From positions 14,712,838 to 14,776,837 of the forward strand of contig NC_133770.1 of the NCBI RefSeq assembly GCF_003597395.2: 64,000 nucleotides of DNA, written 5' to 3'. Positions within the stretch are counted from its first letter, which is position 1, and every line of letters begins with the position of its first letter. Of this stretch, positions 1 to 11,561 are shown piece by piece. The position numbers and the translations under genes were made by a program. The notes under the pieces are model-generated. The model did no database searches and was not told where the DNA came from. It worked only from the letters and a program-made list of their open reading frames with translations. This stretch comes from Chelonoidis abingdonii (Eukaryota > Chordata > Testudines > Testudinidae).

Positions 1-59
1 TATATTTTATCAATTAAGTTAAATGTGAGTAATGAACATTCCACTTTCATGGATTACAG

Positions 60-158
60 GCCTGGAACGGCACAGTGAAGCGAACAGCACAAATATCTCA
101 GAACTGTTCTGGTTGGGATCTGCCATCCCCTGCCAGGGGCAGTGGACTTTATCCTCTG
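60..158 (+). other. Possible orphan exon (99 bp), unidentified
   Basis: A 99-base stretch is preceded by an acceptor-like TTACAG and followed by the donor-like GTAAGA, and is open for 33 codons in phase 0 (it contains NCSGWD and LPSPARG). A second frame is also open, which weakens the case. I do not recognise the protein. The polypyrimidine tract is short. It may be chance. Confidence 0.15.
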
Positions 159-3100
159 GTAAGAAAGAAACAAAATGAGAACAAGCAGAAGGAAAGCGCT
201 CCAGGGAAGAGCACAGCTTTACTTCAAGGTAGTGTCAGAGAAGCACTAAGGATTAGAGGCACAAAGGGGACTTTAGACCCAGATGTAATTTTAAAGCAAA
301 CGTTTTTTTCTTACTTCTGGAGACCTACATTCAGAATTCTGGGCCTTATTCTCCTCCCACTGAAATCCTTGAGATTTTTCCATTAATTTCAATGGGAGAC
401 CGGATCAAACCCTGAAGACATTTTTTTCCCTAATTTGAGTGTCTAAAATTAGGCACCTAAATAAAATCAGCTGGGTTTTCAGTTGTGCGTAGCACCCACT
501 GCTCCTATGCGTGTCAACTGAAGCTGTGGGTGCTCAGCACCTCAGAAAATTTAGGACCCTAAATATATATTTGGGTGAAGAAATTCAGGCTCCCAAGATG
601 GAGCATTTTGGCCTTAGAGTTCTTCCTGCAACAGATGATAAAAATCACACACCTACCAGAGTGTAGGATAAAGGAAGAAACCACAATTTAAATGCATAAT
701 AGGAAGGGTTAACTTGTTTCCTTCACTGAGAGTGACTCTTCAGATGACCTTTTTAACACAGATGCCTCTATATATGTTAAAACATTTTTGAACAGATCTA
801 TTTTATATCTCGAGTACAGATATGAAGACTACAGCTAAATGGAGAGCAACATCACCCCCTACCAAACAACCCAGACAGCACTTCTCTGTGCTGATCCCGT
901 CTCTCCTGAGTGAGTGATTTCCCTTTGCCGCCTAAGCCAGAAGTCTGTGAAGGGTTCTACCAACCCCTGTGGTAGGACATGCACTGGTTCTGGGTGTACT
1001 GGAGGCACAGGGCATTGGTAATTAGACTCAGAGCCTTTAAGATCAGAAGGGACCATCCCATCATGATCATCTCATGAAGGCTCAGGGCATTGGTAATTGG
1101 GGTACAGAGCTGTTGCCTTTGAGTTCAAATCCAGCTGTGGCTATTGGTAGTCAGCAGCTGTCAGAAGCTGATGGTTGTTTGGGGAACTGTATGACATGAG
1201 GTCAGTAGTCTGAGTCCAGTTCTTGGTGGGCAATTAGTCAGAGTGCAGGATCCACCCTGTAACTGCATTAATTGGCATCCTTGTTGGCAGTCTCAAACAA
1301 CAGGTAAGGGACTGAAGAGATATAGACACTTAACTGCATTCTTCTGAGGTAGAAGGTGTACCTAGATGAGGAGTGTGTCCTGCTGGGGGAGACAGGTGGA
1401 AAGCATTCTACTGCTGCAGTGGTTCTGTGAGCTACCTGGCAATAGGAGTTGATATGTCACCTTTCACAAGCCTTGGTGCCTGCTTTATGCTAGAGATTCC
1501 AGCCTGTGCAATGTTTGTAAGAACATTCTGTCTACATACATAATGGTCTAGTGGTCTAGGACAGCCCACCTGTCAGCAGATTTAATAATGGGTAAAGGCT
1601 CAACCAGTTCAATGCCAGGATAGATGCAGACTAGCTGAAATAGTTCAACTCATCCTCCCTGTTACCATCCCACAGCTTACCAGTGGGCCAATGAAAAAAC
1701 TTCCTAGAATAGGAGCTGAGCCAGGAATTGTGGAGTAGGTGCTCATGGGTCATTGCAACTAGCCTGGATGCAGAGAGGACCTGAAACCGACTCAGCTGGG
1801 CTAGAGAGGGTTCATTGAACCATTTAGTATAGACCTGGCCTAAGCACCTGATCCTGCATCATAAGTCAATAAGCATATGCCAATAACTTCAACAAAAACA
1901 GGAGCAGGACCTAAAGCTTTACAAAGTAAAACAGTGATTGTGGTGTACTGAAAACTTAAAATTGTAAGCTATCACTTTACATTTCAAAACTTTTTCTGGT
2001 GCTGTTTGCTGGGTAGAGAATTCCATAAAATCTGGGCCTAGTAGCAGGCAGTCTGCAGTCAACCACCATGCAGTAAGGTTCAGTGAGTTGTGCCTCAATG
2101 TTTTTAGGGAGCAGCCTGTTTTGTCTCTCTCTGTTTTTTGCTCCTTGTGTAAGTTATCATTCTGGATTCAAAGAAATAAAGTAATGTTGCATTCCAGCAA
2201 GAGTACTTATGTTTTTATCTAATTTCCCTGTGTGTATGCCCTGAACATAATGATGATGAATAATGTACACAGGCCTAGATAAGAGATAGGTATGGTCCAA
2301 TAGGCTGCAATGCATTGCAAACTATTAACTATTATACCATCTTGGACTAATAGAGAATAGAACTTAATGGGCCTTATGTGCTTTTCATACTGAAAGTATC
2401 CCAAAGTGCTTTCCAGTAATGAAGATTGAATTGCTGTCATGGGACAACAGAGTTCATTATTTTCATTCCTCCTAATGCCCATCATTTTTGCCTGGTGATC
2501 AGTCGTTGATGGTGAAGAGGAAGAGGCAAACTTTGTTAGAGACTTTGGGGACCACTTCCTACCCAGAAGACTATTCAATCCGACACAACACTGCAGGGAC
2601 AGAAGTGACCGGAGCCAGGGCAGTATAGGATATTCCTCGCACACTTTAAGGTGCTGCATTTCAGCCAGTGCAGCTGGACATTGTCCTTTCTACAGTGTTG
2701 CCTAGTTAGGGGGTTCATGCTGGAAGGTGCTGAGCACCCCTCTGCAGTGCGGAATGCCATCAGCTCCAAATAACATCAACAGGAATTGAGGGTGTTCAGC
2801 TCCTCGCAGACATGTCCAGTATCTGGCCAGATCAAACCCTTGGAGATCCATCTCTTTAAAGCCAGCCATTGTCTTGCAACACCTCTCCAAGATGGGAGTG
2901 CAGACTTTCCAAAATCTAGTGGGATCTCCTGTGTTATCTCCACCCACTGCTTGCCACCTTTAGAAAAGGTGCCTGATATTACCAACATCATAGTATCATC
3001 ACACAGTATGATTAGAAGGGTCAGTTTACATGAGCTTTTTCAACAGCCTTTCTTAACTGTGATCATGGGAGTGACATGATTACAGGTTTGTGATTGGGGC

Positions 3101-4542
3101 TTGTAGAAAGGTGAGAGGTTTGTAGCTCCAACAAGACTCTTCAGTGTTGAGAGACATTTGAAGAGTATAACATGAAGAATAATGCACATCTTACAAAGGT
3201 GCTGCAAGGCTGTAATTTTATCTAATGGTTCTTCTTATCCTTTGTAATAAACTATGGCAAAGTAGCACAAGATGTTCCTGCCACAGGAGCCTGAGAAGCA
3301 ATGATCCTCTTTGTAATGATGACAAGATAATGACCTTGAATTAGGGTTTACTTTCTCACAACATTTGGTTCTTCTGCCATGAAACGTGCACTGTGATACT
3401 TGCTCCTGGCTGTTCCAGAGACTGATTCTGATCACAGTCAGTCTGGAATAACTACACTGGCTTCAGTCACTGACACCGGCATGACTCAGATTAGAATCTG
3501 ACCTTTGGGTTTAAAGAAGCAACATCTAGCTCAACATCCAAAGCAACTTGTGATAACAGGTTTAAAATGGCACAGTCAGGGCTTTTGTCCTAAGCAAACC
3601 GATCACAGTCACTATGTCTAGGGGAGAGCTGGCCCTGAGCACCCTTTTTCTGGCTGATGACAGAGGTTGTTAGGAGTCATGAGAGGCTAATATCAGAGAC
3701 AGGCTCACGGTGCACCATTCAGATCCCAAAATCTAAAAGGTCCAGAGTTCACTGGGTTCCAATCCAAGGTTTTGGTTCAAGTCTTCCATTAATTTATTTA
3801 GGCCAGGATAGGTGCAGTCTGTCAGGCACTCAGAACACAGAATTCTTGGCCCAGGACCCTGCACATAGGAGCCTTCATCAGAAGAGACAGCCTGACCCCG
3901 TGGGGTGTCACACAGTTCAGGTGAAGGCTAGATGCTTTCACTGGGTGAAATTCTATGGCCTATGCGATGCAGGATGTTACTATGGTCCCTCCTGGCTTTA
4001 AAGTCCATGAAAGGCCTAAAATATCATCTCAGGAAAGCCTTCCTTCAGAGTCAGCAAGGTGCTAAATATTCCACACTTGCAGATCTGTGCTTCTCAGCCC
4101 CAGAGGGACAGGGAAGGATCGTTTTGTTCTGGACTTTGGTGCATCGTAGTTTTGGCCAGCACGTAGATAACACAGTGATAGGCAGACAGACTGACCAAGT
4201 TAGACTGGGCAGAACCACTAACACCTCAGAACAGGGGAACTGAAAAAAATGTGAGAAACAAGGGTGTCTATACCAAACAACCTGAACTGTTCACAATCTA
4301 ACTGAATGGATATGTTCACAGTACCTAGGCTGAGAGCTGGATTAAGGAAAGCTGGTGCCTCAGCCACACCAAAACACAGGATGCCCCAGGGCTCCACTCG
4401 CACAATCCCATCTCCATGCCAGTACCTACAGCGGCAGTGGGGGGACCCCTCATCTGCCAGGAGCAGCAGAACTGGCAGCGGAGGTGGGCACCAGTATTTA
4501 CCTCAGGAATCATTGCTTGGGTGAGTACACCAAGGTTACCAC
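159..4542. other. Gene-free stretch with one short CR1 scrap
   Basis: No convincing gene is visible. Short open frames here show no domain, no splice-site pattern and no coding bias. At 1034-1072 there is a ~40-bp minus-strand CR1 3' fragment (AGATCAGAAGGGACCAT type). A possible AATAAA lies near 2175. The rest looks like unique or very old sequence. Confidence 0.5.
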
Positions 4543-5215
4543 TGTGACAAAGTTCCTCCTCCACCTTGGTGGGTCCTGCGCATATTGTCGGATTTGTTCA
4601 CCTCAGTGATCTTCCTTTCTTGTGGAACCCACAGTCTGAGTCAGCTCCTCCTGTGTCTGATCAGGAGTTGGGAGGTTTGGGGGGAACCCAGGCCCGCCCT
4701 CTACTCCGGGTTCCAGCCCAGGGCCCTGTGGATCGCAGCTGTCTATAGTGCCTCCTGTAACAGCTGCATGACAGCTACAACTCCCTGGGCTACTTCCCCA
4801 TGGCCTCCTCCAAACACCTTCTTTATCCTCACCACAGGACCTTCCTCCTGGTGTCTGATAACGCTTGTCCTCCTCAATCCTCCAGCAGTACACTCTGTCA
4901 CTCTCAGCTCCTTGCCTTCTTGCTCCCAGCTCCTCACACACGCTCCTTCTCCTCTGGCTCCTCCCTGCCTGACTGGAGTGAGCTCCTTTTTAAACCCAGG
5001 TGCCCTGATTAGCCTGCCTTGATTGGCTGCAGGTGTTCTAATTAAAGTAGCTATCTCTACTGCCTTCTAGAAAGATCTTAATTGGCTCCAGGTGCCTTGA
5101 TTAACCTGAAGCAACTGCCATTTGGTTACCAGGGTACTAGGGATTTGTTTAGCCTGGGGCTAACATACCTGTTGCTCAGTACTTTACTGTAGCCATCTGG
5201 CCTTGCCCCATCACA
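4543..5215 (-). mobile_element. Solo LTR, subfamily A (U3 type TGTGATGGGG)
   Basis: On the minus strand the element begins TGTGATGGGGCAAGGCC and ends TTTGTCACA, giving TG...CA termini with short inverted ends. A TATA-like TTTAAAAAGG lies in the middle, after the GGGCACCTGG motif. The 3' part is nearly the same as the LTRs at 6043 and 35982, but the 5' (U3) part is different and matches the LTR at 58496. Flanks CCAC and CCAT could be a decayed 4-bp target duplication. No internal retroviral genes are adjacent, so it is a solo LTR. The open frames inside it are not genes. Confidence 0.7.
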
Positions 5216-6042
5216 CCATCTATCTGCTCTTTCAGCCAGATAGAGTCCTCTCCTGGGGTGATGTTCTCAGTCCCCTAGTCCCCACCCCCAGAGACGTGAG
5301 TCGTGGAGATAATCCCCCATTGTGGTGCACAGCGTAGGTCACACTTCTCAGAGCTATTGTTTCAGGCTTTCTGCACCCAGGCAGACGTCCCTGCATTGGT
5401 TACACTGGAGTCACATTTGTTCACAACCATTTAATTTTGTTCAAATGAATATCGAGAGTCACATGGCTCAGGAGCCAGGGCCCTAGGCATACAGTTTATG
5501 CCTTAATCCAGCCTAGTGAGGTTCTTTCATTTTTAGAAGGTTTGCACTTCTGCTTCACATCCTCACTGGCACTGAACTAGAGTGAATCAGTTGCACTGCC
5601 CTTCAGGTAGACCCCGAAAGCTCTTGGAGCAGCTCTTAGCACCAATGGCTATCGGGTGATTTTGCAGGGCTTGTGAGATACCTCCAGAGCATCCAGGGGA
5701 ACTGAGCAGGGAGAGGTCAGACTCCTATAATCCCACTGGTAACATCAACATGGGCACTTGAACCGTTTAAAGTTACCTGGTTAAGTGTTAAGGGTCTTAA
5801 GGCCATTTGCTCCACTCTAACTAGTAACAGGAGCTGACAGAAGTATAGACTGTTAGGGGTGGACACAAAGTGTTTGACAAGGCTCAGGCTGATTCTGTGA
5901 ACTCAGGACTTACTGTAGCACTCGAGAGCCTTTCAGTAGTACGTCAAGTGACATGACTAACGTCTATCATGTGTTTGTTCTGTCAACCTCTCCACTGGGG
6001 AGCAATGTGTGCCGGGAAGTGTCTTGTTTTGTTATTACACAC
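5216..6042. other. No gene seen
   Basis: About 830 bases between two LTRs of related families in opposite orientation. I see no retroviral gag, pro or pol similarity in it, so the LTRs do not bracket a provirus. Nothing else is supported. Confidence 0.4.
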
Positions 6043-6696
6043 TGTGACAGACCCAGGCCAGTGGGGTACAGGAGACTGGTAGAGGGCAAATATACTAGTC
6101 ACTGGCTGAGTAGTTTTCAGTTCCCTGAGTGACTAGAGCAGGGTCTGCACTGGATTAATCGGGAACCTGCTAGAAGCAATTAAGGCAGACAGGCTGATTA
6201 GATCAGCTGCAGCCAATCAAGGCAGCTAATCAGGGCACCTGGGTTTTAAAAAGGAGCTCACTCCAGTCAGGCAAGGAGGAGCCAGAGGAGAGGAAGTGTG
6301 TGTGAGGAGCTGGGAGCAAGAGGCCCAAAGAGCTGAGAGTGAGAGGGTGTGCTGCTGGAGGACTAAGGAGTACAAGCATTATCAGACACCAGGAGGAAGG
6401 TGCTGTGGTGAGGATAAAGAAAGTGTTTGGAGGAGGCCATGGGGAAGTAGCCCAGGGAGTTGTAGCTGTCACGCAGCTGTTACAGGAGGCACTGTAGACA
6501 GCTGAAATCCACAGGGCCCTGAGCTGGAACCCGGAGTAGAGGGTGGACTTGAGTTCCCCCCAAACCTCCCAACTCCTGATCAGACACAGGAGGAGTTGAT
6601 CCAGACTGTGGGTTCACAAGAGGGGAAGATCACTGAGGTGAGCAAATCTGCCAATAAGCGCAGGACCCTCCAAGGTAGAGGAGGAATTTTGTCACA
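6043..6696 (+). mobile_element. Solo LTR, subfamily B (U3 type TGTGACAGACCC)
   Basis: The 654-bp element starts TGTGACAGACCCAGG and ends TTTTGTCACA. It has the same TATA-like TTTAAAAAGG and R-U5 region as the other LTR copies here. Its right border runs straight into an AC microsatellite, which hides any target duplication. No internal region is present. Confidence 0.75.
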
Positions 6697-6722
6697 ATAC
6701 ACACACACACACACACACACAC
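6697..6722. repeat. (AC)n microsatellite
   Basis: Roughly 12 AC units directly abut the 3' end of the solo LTR. Confidence 0.9.
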
Positions 6723-6734
6723 GTTATATGTTTA

Positions 6735-8100
6735 TATTAGAGCAGGCAGGTCCAGAAATGCACTTTGCACTTTGAGTGGAAGGTCGAGAGGTTTGGGGTG
6801 GTCCTTAGCTCCTGAGGGAGTTGATGCCACAATCTCAGACCTGCTCCCCAGCAAAGTTCGGTCTTGGCACAGATGAGCTTTACCCTTATTGGAGCGAGTT
6901 CCATTGGGCCAGAGGCATCTAGTTGTCGACCAGAGCCTGAATCCTGGAGCTTTAGGGGATCTTTTAGATATCCTGAGTCTGGGTCATTGAGCACTGTGAA
7001 AACAAGGATGAGGTCTGATGTGCTCACAATAGCCCGTATTGCTGAGGAGATTCACTGCAGTGTTCTGAACCAGTTGGAGTTTCCTAAGTGCTGAAGGTTT
7101 CATGGCCAAGTACATCTCATTGCTGTAGTCCAGCTGAGAGGTCATGTAGGTGTCAGTAACTGAGGCCAGGTCATCACCTGTTAGGATGGGACAAAGTTTC
7201 CTAGAGCAGTTTGCTCGCAGCTGCTGTTACATGAGTCTGTGTCACCAAGGAATCGAGGAGCACTCCTAACTACGGACTGAATTGGCTAGTTACGGGTGTG
7301 AACCTTCAGCCAAAGGAGGCTGCAACATGGCTGAAAGTTCCTCTGCCCACCAGCATCACCTCAGTCTTGCTCAGGTTCAGCTTCATCTCATCCAAGCACT
7401 GGGCCATCTTGGTGGTAGTAATGTGGTCAAATGTGGTGAAGGATAGTTAGAGCTGTTTATCCTCTGCGTATTGCTGGCACTTGAGTCCATGTCATCTGAC
7501 CAGTTCACCTAGTAGCTGCATGTAGCTTTTGAAAAGGACAGGACAGAGACTTGATCTTTGTGGGACTCAAGTGCGGAATCTAAGTGATGAAAGTGCTGTT
7601 TCCCATCACCACTCACTGGGTGCATCCTTCCTGGAAGGACTCAAACCATTTTAGATCATTACCCTGGCCTCTTGCCACCTTTTTTAAGCAAAGGTTAAAA
7701 AAGATTTTTAACCTGTTGCTTTCTGCTGCATGGTCAGGAGGATGAGCATGGATGTCTGCCCTCTGTCCATTGACAGGAGGAGATCATCCATCAGTGCCTG
7801 TAAAGTGGTTGCAGTTCCATATTGTGTCTTGAATCCAGATTGTGATGGTTTTAGAGTGTTGGCTTCAATTAGATGAGCTTGTAGTCACCTTTTTTCTGGC
7901 TTCTCTGTGAGTGTGCTTGGGGATGGGAGGTTTGACTTTGGGCAGTAGCTAGCTAGAACCGATGCATCTTAGATAATTTTCTTCAGTGTCAATTGGCCAA
8001 CTGTGTGTTTGAAGGAGGAACGGAAGATTCTTTCACTGAATGATTCATTGGCTATTTTGGTCAGGAGTTTTCACCAGTTACTCATGGTTCTCTTTCATAA
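6735..8100 (-). mobile_element. L2/L3-like LINE fragment, degenerate reverse transcriptase
   Basis: Read on the minus strand, broken frames give the hallmarks of a CR1/L2-group reverse transcriptase in order: QSGF followed by a DDLL-SMDRGQ stretch (near 7850-7730), YAEDKQL where YADD-TQL is expected (near 7460), LNLSKTEVMLVG (near 7370), LDYSNEMYLAMKPSALRKL (near 7110), and LWHQLPQELRT near the 3' end. Many stops and frameshifts separate them, so it is a long-dead copy. It is the same family as the plus-strand copy at 14105-14745. The 5' border is uncertain. Confidence 0.7.
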
Positions 8101-8280
8101 ACCAGGAAGGGGCCAACTTGAGTTCATAAATCTTGGCCTGAGACTCATTTTGGATGTTCAGAAATTCTTGATAAGTGAATGTACTGAATTCTGGGAATGC
8201 AGACAGACTATTGGTTGGTGGGAGTAGGCAGGGTGAATCCAGGTTGTTTGGGAAGCCTGGCTGAATATCTGTGAACTTTT

Positions 8281-8680
8281 TAGGCTGTGTCTACATATAA
8301 AATGCTGTGGTGACACAGCTGCAGCTACACCACTGTAGCACTTCAGCATAGACACTAACTACAGTAGGGTGACCAGATGTCCCAATTTTATAGGGACAGT
8401 CCCGATATTTGAAGCTTTTTCTTATATAGAAGCCTATCACCCCCAACTCACTATCCTGATTTTACACACTTGCTGTCCGGTCACCCTAACTACAGTGACC
8501 GGAATGAGTTCTCCCATCGCTATAGTTAATCCACCTCCCCAAGAGCAGCACATAGATCAACAGAAGATTCTTCCATCAGCCTAATACTGTCTAAATTGGT
8601 GGTTAGGTCAGAATAGCTATGCCTCTCAGGGTTGTGGATTTTTCACACCCCCTCCCCAAGACAGATGTAACTGTGCCAAT
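8281..8680. mobile_element. Degenerate MITE, host of a nested hAT element
   Basis: It begins GGCTGTGTCTACAT, the terminal motif shared by many miniature DNA transposons in this window, and later has a TCAGGGTTGTGGATTTTTCACACCCC palindrome-like segment. It is interrupted by the element at 8365-8488. Its right border is not clear. Confidence 0.45.
8365..8488. mobile_element. Short hAT-type MITE with 7-8 bp target duplication
   Basis: A 124-bp element has terminal inverted repeats TAGGGTGACC and GGTCACCCTA. It is flanked by ACTACAG on both sides (8358-8364 and 8489-8495); with the ambiguous A this is an 8-bp duplication, the hAT signature. It has no coding capacity. Confidence 0.85.
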
Positions 8681-9004
8681 GTAATTGTTCAGTTCACTTG
8701 GTGCTAGGTTCTGTTGTATGCTGTAGGCACTCAGCATTGATGCAACAGTTCACCATCCTGGATATGGCAGTTTCCCTTGTGGAAAGCCCTTGCCAACTGC
8801 ATCCATATTCCAGTTCTGCTGAGTCAGCCCACCTGCTCACACTGCTCTAATTTGCCTGTACGTGCACATACTGAGCCAAATACTCATTTGGCATGGATCA
8901 GTGTAGCTCCACTGAAATCAGTGGAGTTACATGGAGTTATGCCTGCTGAGAATCTGAACCACATTATGTTGTTTAAACCATGGCATTATTGAAGAGAGAG
9001 CGAG

Positions 9005-9140
9005 AGATGCAGTGGTGTTGTAGCTGTGTTGGTCCCACAATATTAGAAAGATAATGTGGATGAGATAATATCTTTTCCTGGACCAACTTTTGTTGATGAG
9101 AGAGACAAGTTTTCGAGCTTACACAGAGCTCTTTTTCTGC
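9005..9140 (+). repeat. Ancient dispersed repeat (GTAGCTGTGTTGGTCC type)
   Basis: The segment carries the motif GTGTTGGTCCCACAATATTAG followed by TGGACCAACTTTTGTTG and GAGAGAGACAAG. I know this as a recurrent repeat in sauropsid genomes, but I cannot name its family with confidence. Confidence 0.45.
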
Positions 9141-10243
9141 CCAGATTTTTAAAGGTATTTAGATAACTAAAAATGCAAATAATTACTTAGTGGAATTTAC
9201 AGTGGTGCCCAGACACCTAACTCTTTTTAAGATCTGATCCTGAGAGCCTGCTAGGTGGTTTTTTTTTAGTTATTATTTAAATCAAAATAAGCAAACAGTG
9301 GGTCAGTTAACAACAACTCCACCTTGATCAAATGTTGATCAACATAACTTTTTAAAGCTATCACTCTCCCACTTGGATGACATTTAAAAAATCTAGTTCC
9401 TTTTATCGTATGATAAATATTTTGTATTCGATGCTACAGAAAAGAGCATACACTTTATGTTAAAAGGGACAAGAACCATTATGTAATATTAAAGGTCATA
9501 AAAGTAAAACAGAATATTTTTTTCCACTCTCAGGAAAGGGCTTTTAGTTAATATATGAGAGAACCTAGAAAATATTGTCAAATGCAATCAAATAACATAA
9601 TGATTTTAAAATTAAAATCTATCAGTACAGATGCTCTCCACTGCTCTTACAGATCTTGCAAAAATTCTTCACTGCTTTACCTTCGTTTGTACTTGCCATA
9701 ATATACAAGATTTATCTATTTGCAGATCAGAAATTATATCTCATTGATAACTGTATCTAAAAATCAGCTCCCTTATACATCTGTGAGTAAATTAAATGAT
9801 AGTGTGCCAGGATGTGCATGCACTCTTTCATCATTTAGACCCAAAGTATTTTCTTCAAGATTTGGCCTTTGTATAGTTGAGCAAAAAAAAAAAATACATA
9901 TTTCTTTGATGTAATGGTGCCCTTCAGTGGCAATTTTGGTTAATTACAAGTATAAACGCTGCTATACAGTTCAAGATGATTAATGCAGATATTGGGTGGA
10001 ATGCACATGCCCTTGGGCTAAGCAAGCGGCTATGAGATTGAGGACAGAACAGGGGAGTGCACAAAGAAGTTAATGAGCTGGAATGGAAGTATTGGTAAAT
10101 TAAACAGCAATTCTGCAGTTTTAAAATGTTCTCCTCCTGTACAGCAGAAAGGGATTTGGCTATGGGTGGGTGTGTAGCTTCCCCACATACTCCTACAAGC
10201 TCCACTGCTCATATTGTAATCAACCAGAAAATGAATTTGTTAC
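9141..10243. other. AT-rich stretch, no gene seen
   Basis: About 1.1 kb of AT-rich sequence. Short open frames are unremarkable and no repeat family is recognised. Confidence 0.4.
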
Positions 10244-10334
10244 CTCCAACTCCAATAACAGGGTTTGAGTGCTTTTTTCTGCTAGTTTCATAAACTCAAT
10301 ATCATCCCTGAATGGGTCTGAATCATTCTTTAAG
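10244..10334 (-). other. Possible orphan exon (91 bp), unidentified
   Basis: On the minus strand a 91-base stretch lies between an acceptor ending TTTAAGCAG and a donor GAG|GTAACA. One frame is open throughout and encodes a charged, helix-like peptide containing DPFRDDIEFMKLAEKSTQ. The amino-acid composition looks protein-like, but I do not recognise it. The polypyrimidine tract is weak and no partner exons were found. Confidence 0.25.
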
Positions 10335-10589
10335 CTGCTTAAAGCAGTTCACAGAAGTATTGTCTCTGGTAAGAATACATATTGTTACTAAGCTCCCATT
10401 ATCTGGGATGGTGAATTCGGACATCCCAACACCTCGGTGTATCATCATCATCACAGGACTGAAACAAGAGCTTCTCTTGCAGCCTTTGCTCCAGGTCTGC
10501 CCTCGCCACTCCACCAGTGATTCCAGCCTAGAAGCCTTTTTTCACAGTGCCCCTCACGCATGGAACTCCCTCTCCATTCCAGTTCAGCA

Positions 10590-10800
10590 AGGGCCTGATC
10601 CTGCTGACATCAATGACAAAGCTCTCATTGAATTCAATGGTGCAATTGTTCCAGGTGCTTAAAATTAAGCATGTGTGTAAATCTTTGCAGGACTAGGGGC
10701 TTGGATTGTAAGCTCTTTGGGGCAGAGACCATTGTCATTTTGTGTCTTGTGCAGCCCTAAGCACGTTGTCAGAACTTAATAAATACTATAATGAAGCTTA
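10590..10800 (+). repeat. Old LINE/SINE 3' tail-like repeat
   Basis: It contains TTGTAAGCTCTTTGGGGCAG, then GCAGCCCTAAGCAC and an AATAAATA tail, the usual 3' end of L3/MIR-age repeats in amniotes. Upstream, the GGGCCTGATCCTGCTGACATC motif is another common sauropsid repeat piece. Confidence 0.45.
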
Positions 10801-11561
10801 ATTTGGCTGAAAACCATACCAAGGACAACTTGATTTATTCTGCATTAGAGTGTGTAACTGAAGTTGCATTCTCAATGCTCAGGAATGAACTACATGATGC
10901 TAACTCACTAGTTTTAAATAAAATGGTGTCTCTTCTACTGATTAATTAGTTGGATTTATCTCTGATGTGTCTTTGTCATCAAGAGCAGTCCATCTAATGT
11001 ACTTATATGGTTCCCATTACTGTAGCACATGAGCACCTCACAAATGGGGATGGGGAACTAAGGCATAGAGAGAAATAATGACTTGTCCAAGGTCACAAAG
11101 GAAATGTCTCCAGAGCCCCAGACTACTCTGCTAGCCATTTGACCCTGCTTCTCTAGAAGATTTCTCCCTAATGCCTAGAACCACTGAGAAAATTAAACTG
11201 TTTGAATTTGTAAGTGAGCATGACATGCCTCCTCGTATCATTCTCCTACACAGTTGACTGGGAATAAACGGGGGGCACATTCTGTTCTCAGGTATAGTAG
11301 CATGATCCCACAGACTGCAGTAGGGAGCCATTCTGCACTGGCAAGGCAATAGAAATTGGTGATGAAAACATGTTGTCTATAAATTGCATGGAATCAGGCA
11401 CAAACAGCTGGCCGAGGCTTTTCAAAGTTTTTCTCATCTGCATTTTTTATTGTTTCAGAAGTTTGAGTACAAAGGGAATCACTTCCTATCCACAGAGAAA
11501 CATGAGTGCACGAGAGAAAGGGGTCACTTTCTTCCCTCTAATGGATCTCTATCCCAACTAA
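10801..11561. other. No gene seen; possible MIR-like scrap
   Basis: Around 11045-11110 the motif GGGGAACTAAGGCATAGAGAG with GACTTGTCCAAGGTCACA resembles an antisense MIR-age repeat. Nothing else is supported. Confidence 0.35.

Noticed and set aside
75..386. 103-codon plus-strand frame near the left edge; its first part has a faint look of a class B GPCR ectodomain exon
   Set aside because: The resemblance is a few residues only (VKR, C, GW, P) and two frames are open. I kept only a low-confidence splice-flanked stretch.
2219..2659. 146-codon minus-strand frame
   Set aside because: No domain, no splice signals, composition unremarkable; overlaps other short frames.
4543..6696. A provirus bounded by LTRs at 4543 and 6043
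   Set aside because: The LTRs are in opposite orientation, of different subfamilies, and the 830 bp between them have no retroviral genes.
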